DNA from: Micromonospora sp. WMMD882
Lineage (GTDB): Bacteria > Actinomycetota > Actinomycetes > Mycobacteriales > Micromonosporaceae
Length of the DNA: 64,000 nt
Assembly (NCBI RefSeq): GCF_027497255.1
Contig: NZ_CP114903.1
Location: 496,001-560,000 of the forward strand
Reading direction: 5' to 3'
Shown here: positions 17,932 to 26,281 of the stretch, in pieces
Position numbering within the stretch: the stretch's first letter is position 1
How the letters are laid out: each line of letters starts with the position of its first letter
Notes under the pieces: model-generated
Databases searched by the model: none
What the model was told of the DNA's origin: nothing
What the model saw: the letters and a program-made list of their open reading frames with translations, nothing else
Position numbers and translations under genes: made by a program

Positions 17932-19339
17932 CTCTACCGCGCCGCGCCGCGGATGCGGCAGATGGCCCGCCTCTCCGCGTCGGCCCGCCGGAGCCGGTGG
18001 CCCGTAGCAGCCGCAGCAGGCCGGCTCCGACGAGGTAGGCGACCAGCGCGCCGGCCGGCAGGCCCAGCGGCTCAGGCGACTGCCGGGGGGTCACCGCGTT
18101 GAACGCCAGCGCGGCGACCACGGTGGCGAAACCACCCACCGCCAACCCACCCCGCAGCCACGCCACCACCGGCCCGGCGGGCCGGCCCACCGGGCTGCCG
18201 CGGCGGATCGCGCGGGCCTCCACCGGGCCGAAGACCGCGACCAGCCCGGCCAGCGCCACCGACAGCATCAGCAGCCACGGCGCCCGCCAGGCCCACCAGG
18301 CCGGCGAGTCCACCGGCGGGGTGGGCAGCAGACCCACCAGGTCGAGTCCGCCGACCACCAGGATCGCCGCGGTGAGGTGCCAGAGGAAGACGGTCAGCAC
18401 CACCGCGTTCACCGCGATCACCACCCGCCACGGGCCGGCGCGGCGCAGCCACCGCTCGACCGGATCCCGGCACAACATGATCAACCCTAGTTGTGCGGCC
18501 GCCAGGGCCAGCAGCGCCAGGCTCGGCGGGGCGGAGTTGTCCAACCGCTGACCGGGCACGTTGAGCATGCTCACCGGGTACGGGCCGACCGTGGTGGCCA
18601 GCACCAGCACGACGCTGCCGCCCAGCAGCAGCGGCCAGCCCGTCCGACGGTCCGGCGGCAGCCGTCGCCACCGCCGTCGGACGCCGCGCCGCGCGTCGTA
18701 CCAGCCGTAGCCGAGCTGGTGCACGGCTAGCCAACCGAACAGGTAACTGCCCAGCGCCAGATGCGCCGGGCCGAGCAGCCGGCCCAGGTCACCGAGGCCG
18801 ACCAGGGTCGCCAGCGCCACCGGCACGGCGAGCCCGAAGCGTTCGTGCAGCCGGTACGTCAGGGGGGTCAACGGCACCACCACCAGGTACGCCGCGAGGA
18901 ACCACAGCGGCACGGTGGCGAACCAGACGACCGTACGGATCAGGGTCGGGTCGACGCCGGCCAGTCGCGCGGTCGACGCGCCGCCGGTGAGCACCAGCAC
19001 CAGGACGGTGGTCGGCGGGATCAGCCGGGCGCTGCGGTCGAGCAGCCAGCCGGTGGCGGTCCCGCCCCGGCGTCGCCGGGACACCAGGGAGGCGGCGTTG
19101 GCGTAGCCGCCGACCAGGAAGAACACCGGCATCACCTGGGCCAGCCAGGTCAGCGGGTACGCCCAGGGCAGCTCCGGCAGGGCGGAGCGGCCGGTGGGGC
19201 GGCCCGTCTCGTCGTACCCGAGGACGGTGGCCGTCCAGTGACCGATCACGACCATGGTGATCGCCGCCGCCCGGAGCAGGTCGACGTAGCGTTCCCGGTC
19301 GGCCGGCGTCCGCTCGGCGAGCTGCCGCAGGCGGCCCAT
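17885..19339 (-). CDS. Acyltransferase-3 family membrane protein
   Basis: A 484-residue integral membrane protein with about ten hydrophobic segments. The acyltransferase-3 signature is at the N-terminus: ERYVDLLRAAAITMVVIGHW, with the catalytic-type His38, then MPVFFLVGGYANA. It would O-acylate an extracytoplasmic sugar or lipid; the target is unknown. The C-terminus (GSGGPTRRGGPSAASAARR) is basic and low-complexity and runs 47 bases into the convergent SnoaL-like gene, so the original stop may have been lost. Confidence 0.85.
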   Translation of the reverse strand: MGRLRQLAERTPADRERYVDLLRAAAITMVVIGHWTATVLGYDETGRPTGRSALPELPWAYPLTWLAQVMPVFFLVGGYANAASLVSRRRRGGTATGWLLDRSARLIPPTTVLVLVLTGGASTARLAGVDPTLIRTVVWFATVPLWFLAAYLVVVPLTPLTYRLHERFGLAVPVALATLVGLGDLGRLLGPAHLALGSYLFGWLAVHQLGYGWYDARRGVRRRWRRLPPDRRTGWPLLLGGSVVLVLATTVGPYPVSMLNVPGQRLDNSAPPSLALLALAAAQLGLIMLCRDPVERWLRRAGPWRVVIAVNAVVLTVFLWHLTAAILVVGGLDLVGLLPTPPVDSPAWWAWRAPWLLMLSVALAGLVAVFGPVEARAIRRGSPVGRPAGPVVAWLRGGLAVGGFATVVAALAFNAVTPRQSPEPLGLPAGALVAYLVGAGLLRLLRATGSGGPTRRGGPSAASAARRGRANPPWWSPWRPRPPT

Positions 19340-19437
19340 GCCGTCAGGCTATGCCCGCCCGCCGGGTCCGGACGGGCGAACGGCCCGGCCGACCAGCGTC
19401 GTGCCGGCGCGCAGGGTGACCGGGGGAGCGGGCGCGG

Positions 19438-20580
19438 TCAGGGCGCGGCGGTCAGCAGCCGGTCGTGCAGCGCGGCCGGGTCGGTCGTCCCGGGCAGGTC
19501 GCGGGCGGCCAGCCAGGCCGCCGCGGCGGCGCCGTCCCCGGCCCGGCGTACGGACGCGTCCGGCCAGCGGCGGCGCAGCTCGGCGCGGAGCGCGGCGGCG
19601 AGCGGGGTGTCCCCGGTGAGCAGCCCGCCGCCGAGCACGACCGGGTCGGCGGCCTCCGGCGGGCGGATCCGGCCGGCGCTGTCGGCGAGGTGCGCGGCGG
19701 CCTGCGCGATCAGCGCGACGGCGGTCGGCTCGGCGTCGCGGGCGGCCTCGACGACCAGCGGGGCGAGTCGGGCCAGCTCCACCGGGGGACGTCGGGTGAT
19801 CGTCTGGACGAGCGCGTCCACGGTGTCCCGGGGGCGGGGCGCGACGGTGGCGTGGCCGAGCAGCGTGGTGAGGACCCGACCGCCGAGCGCGTCCGGCTGC
19901 CGCGCCCGGTCGAGGTCGGCCAGGACCCGGCGGACCGCCTCCCGGCCGAGCCAGAAGCCGGAGCCGGCGTCGCCGAGCAGCCAGCCGTGGCCGTCGGCGA
20001 CCCGGTCCAGGCGCAGTCCGCGCACCCGGGCGGCGATGGCGCCGGTGCCGGCGACGAGGACGGTGCCGTCCGGGGCGGACGTGCCGGCCGCGTACGCGAT
20101 CAGGGCGTCGCTGTGCACCGTGTACGGGCAGCGCAGCCCGGCGTCGCGCCAGGCGCGGTCGAAGGCGTCCCGCCCGGCCGGGTCGGCGAGGAGCCGGCCG
20201 GCGCCGGCCAGCCCGATGACCCCGGCGGCGACCCGGGACGGCGTGATCCCGGCCAGCGCGCCGCGCAGGGCGGCCCGTACCTCGTCGGCGGCCCGGTCGG
20301 GCCCGTGGCTGGTCGGGTTGCCGCCGCCGGCGCGGGCGGCGCCGAGGCGTTCCCCGGCGACGGTGGCCACGACGGCCCGGGTGGAGGTGCCCCCGACGTC
20401 CAGCCCGACGACGACGGCCCCGGAAACGCCGGCGTCCGGGCGGCCGGCGGCGGCCCCGGAGGAGCCGCCGGCGCCCGGGCGGTCCGCGACGGTCCCGGAC
20501 GCGCCGCCGGTGGCCGGACGGTCCATGACGGCGCCGGCGGAGCCGCCGGGGTCCGGGCGGTCCACGTTGCTGCCGGACAT
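19438..20580 (-). CDS. BadF/BadG-type sugar kinase, probable N-acetylglucosamine kinase
   Basis: A 380-residue ASKHA-fold kinase. The phosphate-1 motif VVGLDVGGTSTRAVVA begins near residue 57, and VLVAGTGAIAARV and GWLLGDAGSGFWLGREA are the conserved phosphate-2/adenosine regions of BadF/GlcNAc-kinase proteins. It should phosphorylate GlcNAc at C6 inside the cell. The context fits: divergent RpiR regulator and NgcEFG-like importer. The ATG at 20580 follows a GGGAGGTG ribosome-binding site. The first 50 residues are an unusual repeat-like extension (DRPDPGGSAGAV, DRPATGGASGTV, DRPGAGGSSGAA) not part of the fold. Confidence 0.82.
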   Translation of the reverse strand: MSGSNVDRPDPGGSAGAVMDRPATGGASGTVADRPGAGGSSGAAAGRPDAGVSGAVVVGLDVGGTSTRAVVATVAGERLGAARAGGGNPTSHGPDRAADEVRAALRGALAGITPSRVAAGVIGLAGAGRLLADPAGRDAFDRAWRDAGLRCPYTVHSDALIAYAAGTSAPDGTVLVAGTGAIAARVRGLRLDRVADGHGWLLGDAGSGFWLGREAVRRVLADLDRARQPDALGGRVLTTLLGHATVAPRPRDTVDALVQTITRRPPVELARLAPLVVEAARDAEPTAVALIAQAAAHLADSAGRIRPPEAADPVVLGGGLLTGDTPLAAALRAELRRRWPDASVRRAGDGAAAAAWLAARDLPGTTDPAALHDRLLTAAP

Positions 20581-20710
20581 GCCGTCGCACCTCCCGATGG
20601 TCGTCCCGTGGGGCGGATCCATGCTGGTCGACCCGGGCGCGACTGGCAAGGCGCGGAGGCGCGGCGCAGGGTGCGCCTCAGGTAACAGTTTGAAAACTTC
20701 GCCCACGCTC

Positions 20711-20760
20711 TTGACACGGAGGGGTCCTCAGTAAGAACTTTTACCACTAACAGTTAACAC
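20711..20760. promoter_or_regulatory. Regulatory region of the amino-sugar locus with palindromes
   Basis: TTGACA at 20711-20716 is a candidate -35. GTAAGAACTTTTAC (20731-20744) has GTAA/TTAC ends in inverted orientation, and TAACAGTTA (20748-20756) is a perfect 4-1-4 palindrome that overlaps GTTAAC. These AT-rich elements stand out in a 70-plus percent GC background and lie just upstream of the RpiR regulator, so they are candidate operators for it. Confidence 0.5.
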
Positions 20761-20783
20761 TCTTTTCGGAAAGGTGGGCCTCG

Positions 20784-21743
20784 ATGGTCGGTCACGAGGT
20801 GGACGCCGCCGCCCCCGTGGCGGCCGACACCGACGGGTTCGACCGCCGCAGCCCGCTCGGCGTCGCCTCGGAGGGCGTGCTGGCCCGGGTCCGGGCCGGA
20901 GCCCCCGACCTGACCGGCGCGCTGCGCCGGGTCGCCGAACACGTGCTCAGCGATCCCGAGGCGGCGGCCCGGGCGACCATCGTGGAGCTCGCCGAACGCA
21001 GCGGCACCTCGCCGGCCACGATCACCCGGTTCTGCCGGGCGATGGGCTTCGACGGGTACGCCGACCTGCGGCTCGGCATCGCCGCCGAGACCGGCCGGGC
21101 CCGCTCCGCCGGCTGGACCGTCGACATCGGCCGGGAGATCCAGCCCGGCGACCCCCTGGAACGGGTGCTCGAACAGATCATGGCCGCCGACACCCGCGCC
21201 ATGCACGACACCGCCGCGCTGCTCGACCTCGCCGAGGTGGAACGGGCCGCGGTGGCCATCGCCGGCGCGGCCCGGGTGACCATCTTCGGGGCCAGCGGCA
21301 GCGCGCTGGTCGGCGAGGAGATGCAGTTCAGCCTGCACCGCATCGGGGTGGCCGCCTGGGCCTGGAACGACGTGCACGAAGGTCTGGCCAGCGCCGCGCT
21401 GCTGCGCCCCGGCGACGTGGCGCTGGGCATCTCGCACTCCGGACAGACCCGGGAGACCATCGAGACCCTCGCCGAGGCGGGCAGCCGGGGCGCGACCACC
21501 GTCGCGTTGACCGGCTTCCCCCGTTCGCCCCTGGCCGAGCTGGCCGACGTGGTGCTGCTCACCGCCAGCCAGTCCACCACCTACCGCCCCGACGCGCTCT
21601 CCGCCCGGCATCCCCAGCTCGTCGTGCTCGACCTGCTCTACGTGGCGGTCGCGCAGCGCACCCACGACCGCGCCCACGCGGCCTTCCGGCGTACCGCCCA
21701 GGCCGTCGACGGGCACAAGGCCGCCCGCGCGGCCCTGCCCTGA
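20784..21743 (+). CDS. RpiR/MurR-family transcriptional regulator
   Basis: A 319-residue regulator with an N-terminal HTH_6 domain (about residues 40-110: LRRVAEHVLSDPEAAARATI, VELAERSGTSPATITRFCRA) and a C-terminal SIS domain (about 145-280: RVTIFGASGSALVGEEM, ALGISHSGQTRETIETL). SIS domains bind phosphosugars, so GlcNAc-6-phosphate or a related metabolite is a plausible effector. It sits at the head of the NgcEFG-like transport genes and divergent from the sugar kinase, so it likely controls both. Confidence 0.92.
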   Translation: MVGHEVDAAAPVAADTDGFDRRSPLGVASEGVLARVRAGAPDLTGALRRVAEHVLSDPEAAARATIVELAERSGTSPATITRFCRAMGFDGYADLRLGIAAETGRARSAGWTVDIGREIQPGDPLERVLEQIMAADTRAMHDTAALLDLAEVERAAVAIAGAARVTIFGASGSALVGEEMQFSLHRIGVAAWAWNDVHEGLASAALLRPGDVALGISHSGQTRETIETLAEAGSRGATTVALTGFPRSPLAELADVVLLTASQSTTYRPDALSARHPQLVVLDLLYVAVAQRTHDRAHAAFRRTAQAVDGHKAARAALP

Positions 21744-21793
21744 ACGCTCCTTCTCCCACCTCCGCACAGATCCCACTTCAAGGAGAGACGACG

Positions 21794-23227
21794 ATGTCCG
21801 TTAGCCCCGCAAGCCCGGCCGACCTGAGCCGCCGTACCGTGCTGCGCCGCGCCGCCGCCGTGGGCATGCTGGCCACGCCGGCCGCCGGCCTGCTCAGCGC
21901 CTGCGTCGGCGGCGGTGACGACGAGCCGGTGGAGCAGGCCGCCGGCGACAAGTCCGCCACCAACCCGCTCGGCGTCAAGGAGGACGCGGCGCTGGAGGTG
22001 GTCATCTTCAACGGTGGCCTCGGCACCAAGTACGCCACCGACGTGCACATCCCCTCGTACAAGAAGGTGTTCCCGAAGGCGGAGGTGAAGTTCTCCTCGA
22101 CCGAGGAGATCGGCACCGTCCTGCAACCCCGGTTCAGCAGCAACACCCCGCCGGACATGGTCAACAACGCCGGGTCGAAGTTCCTCGACCAGGGCGCGCT
22201 GGTGCAGGCCGACCAGGTGCAGGACCTCACCGAGCTGTTCGACGCCCCCGCGCTGGACGACCCGTCGAAGAAGGTCCGTGACCTGCTCGTCCCCGGCACC
22301 GTCGAGCAGGGCACCTACAACGGCAAGCCGTACGTGCTGAACTACGCGTTCACCGTCTTCGGGCTCTGGTACGACAGCGCGCTGTTCGAGAAGAACGGCT
22401 GGGTCGCGCCGAAGACCTGGGCCGACTTCACCGCCCTGTGCGACAAGATCAAGGCCGCCGGCATCACCCCGTACTCGTACGCCGGCGCGAACGCCGCCTA
22501 CTACCAGTACCTCGTCCTGCTCACCAGCGCCGCCAAGATCGGCGGCCCGGACGTGCTGAAGAACATCGACAACCTCGAAGACGGCGCGTGGCAGGCCGAG
22601 CCGGTCAAGCAGGCCGCCGCCGCCTGGGCCGAGATCGGCGCGAAGTACGGCAACAAGGCGCACCTGGGCCTCAAGCACACCGAGGTGCAGCTCCAGCAGA
22701 ACCAGGGCAAGGTCGCCTTCTACCCCAGCGGCTCCTGGCTGGAGAACGAGCAGGCCAAGGACACCCCGCCCGGCTTCAAGTACGCGGTCACCCCGGTGCC
22801 GAGCGTGACCGCCTCGGACGCGCTGCCGCAGACCGCGATCTACGCGGCGGCCGGCGAGATGTACTTCGTCCCGTCGAAGGGCAAGAACGCCCGGGGCGGC
22901 ATGGAGTACCTGCGGCACATGCTCTCCAAGGCCGGCGCGAAGGGCTTCACCGAGCTGACCAAGGTGCTCACCGTCGTCCAGGGCGCGGTCGACGGCCTCG
23001 ACATCTCGCCCGGCCTGACCAGCGGCAACGCCATGCTCACCGCCGCCGGCAAGGACTACTTCAGCTACCGTTTCGACACCTGGTACAAGAAGCTCGACGA
23101 CGAGGCCCGCGCCGCCACCAACGAGCTGATGTTCTCCGGCGGCACCGCGCAGAAGTTCTGCGACCGGATGCAGAAGGTCGCCGACGCGGTCAAGAAGGAC
23201 TCCTCCATCGAGAAGTTCACCCGCTAG
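21794..23227 (+). CDS. ABC transporter substrate-binding lipoprotein, NgcE-like
   Basis: A 477-residue extracytoplasmic solute-binding protein. The N-terminus has a twin-arginine signal (SRRTVLRRAAAVGM) and a lipobox ending in Cys37 (GLLSAC). The mature part has the family 1 binding fold and resembles NgcE of Streptomyces, which binds N-acetylglucosamine and chitobiose. The ATG at 21794 follows AGGAGA. Two permease genes follow, but no ATPase, as in the Streptomyces system, which relies on a shared ATPase (MsiK) encoded elsewhere. The sugar assignment rests on context and resemblance. Confidence 0.87.
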   Translation: MSVSPASPADLSRRTVLRRAAAVGMLATPAAGLLSACVGGGDDEPVEQAAGDKSATNPLGVKEDAALEVVIFNGGLGTKYATDVHIPSYKKVFPKAEVKFSSTEEIGTVLQPRFSSNTPPDMVNNAGSKFLDQGALVQADQVQDLTELFDAPALDDPSKKVRDLLVPGTVEQGTYNGKPYVLNYAFTVFGLWYDSALFEKNGWVAPKTWADFTALCDKIKAAGITPYSYAGANAAYYQYLVLLTSAAKIGGPDVLKNIDNLEDGAWQAEPVKQAAAAWAEIGAKYGNKAHLGLKHTEVQLQQNQGKVAFYPSGSWLENEQAKDTPPGFKYAVTPVPSVTASDALPQTAIYAAAGEMYFVPSKGKNARGGMEYLRHMLSKAGAKGFTELTKVLTVVQGAVDGLDISPGLTSGNAMLTAAGKDYFSYRFDTWYKKLDDEARAATNELMFSGGTAQKFCDRMQKVADAVKKDSSIEKFTR

Positions 23228-23251
23228 GACCGGACAAGAGACGAGACGACC

Positions 23252-24163
23252 ATGCGGCACGGCAGGTACCCGTTCATCGTCGGCTTTCTGGCGGCGCCGG
23301 TCGCGATCTACGTGACCTTCGTCCTCGGGCCGTACGCGCAGGCTTTCTACCTCGCCACCACCAACTGGCGGGGGGTCAGCGCCAACCCGGAGTTCGTCGG
23401 TCTGGAGAACTTCACCAAGCTGTTCTCCGACGACGTCTTCTGGAAGGCGATCCGGCACCACGGGCTCCTGCTGCTCGCCCTGCCGCTGCTCACGATCGCC
23501 CTCGCGCTCTTCTTCGCCTTCATGCTCAACGTGGGCGGGGGGAGCCGGGGCGGCGTGATGGCCGGGGTCCGGGGGTCGAGGTTCTACCGGGTGGTGTTCT
23601 TCTTCCCCCAGGTCCTGGCCGTCGTCATCGTCGGCGTCATCTTCAGCCGGGTGTACGCCCCGGACGACAGCGGCCTGCTCAACGGCGTGCTGGCCGCCGT
23701 CGGTCTCGACCCGGTGCTGTTCATGGCCGATCCGGACATCGCGCTCTGGTCGATCGTCGCGGTGCTGGTGTGGCAGGCGGTCGGCTTCTACGTGGTGCTC
23801 TTCTCCGCCGGCATGTCCTCGGTGCCGAAGGACATCTACGAGGCGGCCACCATCGACGGGGCCGGCCGGACGGCGATGTTCTTCCGGGTGACCCTGCCGC
23901 TGCTCTGGGACACCCTCCAGGTCGCCTGGGTCTACCTGGGCATCGCCGCGTTCGACGCGTTCGCCATCGTGCAGGTGCTCTCGGTCGACCAGGGCGGCCC
24001 CGACGGGGCCACCACCGTGCTCGGCATGGAGATCTACCGCAACGCGTTCAGCTACTCCCAGTTCGGCTACGCCTCGGCGATGGGCGTGGCGCTGTTCTTC
24101 CTGACGATCACGTTCGCCGCGCTCACCCTGCGCGTCAGCAAGCGTGACACGATCGAGCTGTAA
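23252..24163 (+). CDS. ABC transporter permease, NgcF-like
   Basis: A 303-residue inner-membrane permease with six membrane segments and the EAA loop (YEAATIDGAGRTAMFFRVTLP) that contacts the ATPase. It lies 24 bases after the binding-protein gene and 10 bases before the second permease, so the three form one transcript. It matches the first permease of carbohydrate uptake (CUT1) systems. Confidence 0.9.
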   Translation: MRHGRYPFIVGFLAAPVAIYVTFVLGPYAQAFYLATTNWRGVSANPEFVGLENFTKLFSDDVFWKAIRHHGLLLLALPLLTIALALFFAFMLNVGGGSRGGVMAGVRGSRFYRVVFFFPQVLAVVIVGVIFSRVYAPDDSGLLNGVLAAVGLDPVLFMADPDIALWSIVAVLVWQAVGFYVVLFSAGMSSVPKDIYEAATIDGAGRTAMFFRVTLPLLWDTLQVAWVYLGIAAFDAFAIVQVLSVDQGGPDGATTVLGMEIYRNAFSYSQFGYASAMGVALFFLTITFAALTLRVSKRDTIEL

Positions 24164-24173
24164 GGCGGCACCG

Positions 24174-25106
24174 ATGACCACGGAGATCGCATCCAGCGCC
24201 CCGGCCGCCCCGGCCGGAGCCGCCCCGCCGGGCCGGCGGCCCGCCTCCGCCGGCCGCCGCCAACGATCCGAGGTGGGCGCGCTCACCGTGCTGGGCCACC
24301 TCGCCCTGGCGGTCTGGGCGATCCTGGTGATCGCCCCGCTGCTCTGGACGATCCTCGCCTCGTTCAAGAGCAACACCGAGATCTTCCTCGGCAACCCGTT
24401 CGCGCTGCCCGGCAGCTTCAACTTCGACAGCTACGCCCGCGCCTGGAGCGAGGCCAACGTCGGCCGCTACTTCCTCAACAGCGTGTTCGTGGTGACGCTG
24501 AGCACCAGCGGCACCATGCTGTTCGGCGCGATGGCCGCGTACGTGCTGGCCCGCTACCCGTTCCCCGGCAACCGGGTCGTCTACTACCTGTTCGTCTCCG
24601 GTCTGGCGTTCCCGGTGTTCCTCGCCCTGGTGCCGCTGTTCCTGGTGGTCAACAACCTCGGGCTGCTCAACACGTACACCGGGCTGATCCTGGTGTACAT
24701 CGCGTACTCGCTGCCGTTCACGGTGTTCTTCCTGGCCGCGTTCTTCAAGACGCTGCCGCAGTCGGTGGCCGAGGCCGCGATGATCGACGGGGCCTCGCAC
24801 ACCCGGCTGTTCTTCCAGGTCATGATGCCGATGGCCCGTCCGGCCCTGGTCTCCATCGCGATCTTCAACATCATCGGCCAGTGGAACCAGTACCTGTTGC
24901 CGGTGGCGCTGATGCAGGGCGAGGGGGCCGACCGCAAATGGGTGCTCACCCAGGGCATCGCCAGCATCTCCACGTCGGCCGGCTACCAGGCCGACTGGGC
25001 GGCCCTGTTCGCCGCCCTCACCCTGTCCATCCTGCCGATGATCGGCGTCTACGCCATCTTCCAGCGTCAGATCCAGTCCGGTCTCACCGCCGGCGCGGTC
25101 AAGTAG
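24174..25106 (+). CDS. ABC transporter permease, NgcG-like
   Basis: A 310-residue permease, second of the CUT1 pair. After a Pro/Ala-rich cytoplasmic start, six membrane segments follow, with the EAA loop AEAAMIDGASHTRLFFQVMM. The end, FQRQIQSGLTAGAVK, is the conserved tail of sugar permeases. With its partner it forms the channel for the NgcE-like binding protein. No ATPase gene follows within the window. Confidence 0.9.
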   Translation: MTTEIASSAPAAPAGAAPPGRRPASAGRRQRSEVGALTVLGHLALAVWAILVIAPLLWTILASFKSNTEIFLGNPFALPGSFNFDSYARAWSEANVGRYFLNSVFVVTLSTSGTMLFGAMAAYVLARYPFPGNRVVYYLFVSGLAFPVFLALVPLFLVVNNLGLLNTYTGLILVYIAYSLPFTVFFLAAFFKTLPQSVAEAAMIDGASHTRLFFQVMMPMARPALVSIAIFNIIGQWNQYLLPVALMQGEGADRKWVLTQGIASISTSAGYQADWAALFAALTLSILPMIGVYAIFQRQIQSGLTAGAVK

Positions 25107-25148
25107 CCGCCGCCCCCCGCCGAGGTGTGGGCGGGTCACACGAAGTGC

Positions 25149-25191
25149 TTGACGGATCAAATTTCCGCACGGTAAATTCGACACCCGTCAA
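25149..25191 (+). promoter_or_regulatory. Sigma-70-type promoter with flanking inverted repeat
   Basis: TTGACG (25149-25154) and TAAATT (25173-25178) are separated by 18 bases and drive the small secreted protein gene at 25218. TTGACGG (25149-25155) and CCGTCAA (25185-25191) form a perfect 7-bp inverted repeat spanning the promoter, a possible operator. Confidence 0.6.
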
Positions 25192-25217
25192 TCGGTTCTG
25201 CTGGGAAGTGGTGAACC

Positions 25218-25592
25218 GTGCTGAAATCCCTTGCCCTCGCCGCAGCCGTCGCCGTCGTGCTGACCACCGCCTCTCCCGCCCCGGCGGCGACCACCCGGGC
25301 GGCAGACGACCCCTGGACGCCCGGCAACTGTCCGCAGGGCGTGCTCTGCATCTGGCCCGACTTCAACCCGTGGGGGACTCCGTCCCTGGTGACCAGCGCC
25401 GACTGGTCCGGCAACGTCACCGGGTTGTACTTCTACAACCGCACCTCCCGCAGCGTCGACATCCTCTACACCTTCAAGACCGACCCGTCCGGGCGCACCT
25501 ACGAGAGGTGCGCGAACCCCGGCGGGGGAGACCTCTACGTGCACGGGAACGTGACGAAGGTCAGTTTCCGTGCGGGCGCCTGCAACTGGTGA
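25218..25592 (+). CDS. Small secreted protein, peptidase inhibitor I36-like (copy 1)
   Basis: A 124-residue protein with a Sec signal peptide (LKSLALAAAVAVVLTTASPA, cleavage after APA-A near residue 23). The mature part has four cysteines and the pattern CPQGVLCIW, W-SGNVTGLYFYN-RT, and a C-terminal Cys, like actinobacterial proteins of the I36 inhibitor/gamma-crystallin-like family. It would be secreted and disulfide-bonded. A paralogue follows 155 bases downstream with the same layout. A protease-inhibitor role is family-based inference and is not shown by the sequence. Confidence 0.75.
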   Translation: MLKSLALAAAVAVVLTTASPAPAATTRAADDPWTPGNCPQGVLCIWPDFNPWGTPSLVTSADWSGNVTGLYFYNRTSRSVDILYTFKTDPSGRTYERCANPGGGDLYVHGNVTKVSFRAGACNW

Positions 25593-25747
25593 TCCCGTAG
25601 CGCGGCGAACCGACCCGGCCGGACCGAGGCGCGGAGGCGTGCAGGTCGGTGGGGCGGGACGGGTCGGGTCGAGCGCTGTCACGGACGAGGCGGTCCTCCG
25701 CCGGACAACCGATGTCCATCCGCGACGAATTTCCAGGTAGGTGAATC

Positions 25748-26134
25748 GTGCTGCTGAAGTCCCTCGCTGCCGCCGCCGCCCTCGCCGGCGTGCTGGTCGG
25801 CGCTCCGCCCGCCTCGGCGGCGACATCCCCGCCGCCGTACCTCTACTGGCCGCCCGGGAACTGCCCGCCGGGCATGTTCTGCGGCTGGCCCAACACCGAC
25901 CACCCGCCGGAGGGCCCCACCGCGCCCCCGTCCGTGGTGACCGCCACCGACTGGTCTGGCAAGGTCACGGTGTTCAACTACTTCAACTACACCACCCGGA
26001 ACGTCGACGTCACCTGGTCCTATTCGTACCTCGGGTCGGAGTACACCGGCACGTACTGCTCCCCTCCCGGCGACGGCCACCTCTACGTACCCATATACGT
26101 GACAAAGGTGACCTTCCACTCCCGCCCCTGCTGA
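25748..26134 (+). CDS. Small secreted protein, peptidase inhibitor I36-like (copy 2)
   Basis: A 128-residue paralogue of the upstream gene: signal peptide (LLKSLAAAAALAGVLVGAPP, cleavage after ASA), CPPGMFCGW, DWSGKVTVFNYFNYTTRN, a cysteine in GTYCSPPGDGHLYVP, and a terminal RPC. Spacing of cysteines and the strand pattern match copy 1, while the sequences have diverged, so the duplication is not recent. A GGTAGGTGA ribosome-binding site precedes the GTG. A strong hairpin terminator follows. Confidence 0.75.
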   Translation: MLLKSLAAAAALAGVLVGAPPASAATSPPPYLYWPPGNCPPGMFCGWPNTDHPPEGPTAPPSVVTATDWSGKVTVFNYFNYTTRNVDVTWSYSYLGSEYTGTYCSPPGDGHLYVPIYVTKVTFHSRPC

Positions 26135-26223
26135 CCCGTCCCTGCGGCCCTGCCCTGCGGCCCCAGCCCCGCCGTGTCGATCCAGATCGACGTTGGGGAT
26201 TCGGCGCTCCGCCAGGGCGGGCG

Positions 26224-26258
26224 GGAGGGGGCGCCGGCCGTCAGGGGGCGCCCCCTCC
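26224..26258. terminator. Bidirectional terminator hairpin
   Basis: GGAGGGGGCGCC (26224-26235) and GGCGCCCCCTCC (26247-26258) are perfect 12-bp inverted repeats with an 11-nt loop. The hairpin lies between the convergent I36-like gene (stop 26134) and pectate lyase gene (end 26282). Confidence 0.75.
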
Positions 26259-26281
26259 GCGTGGACCAGACGTGTCCGGGG

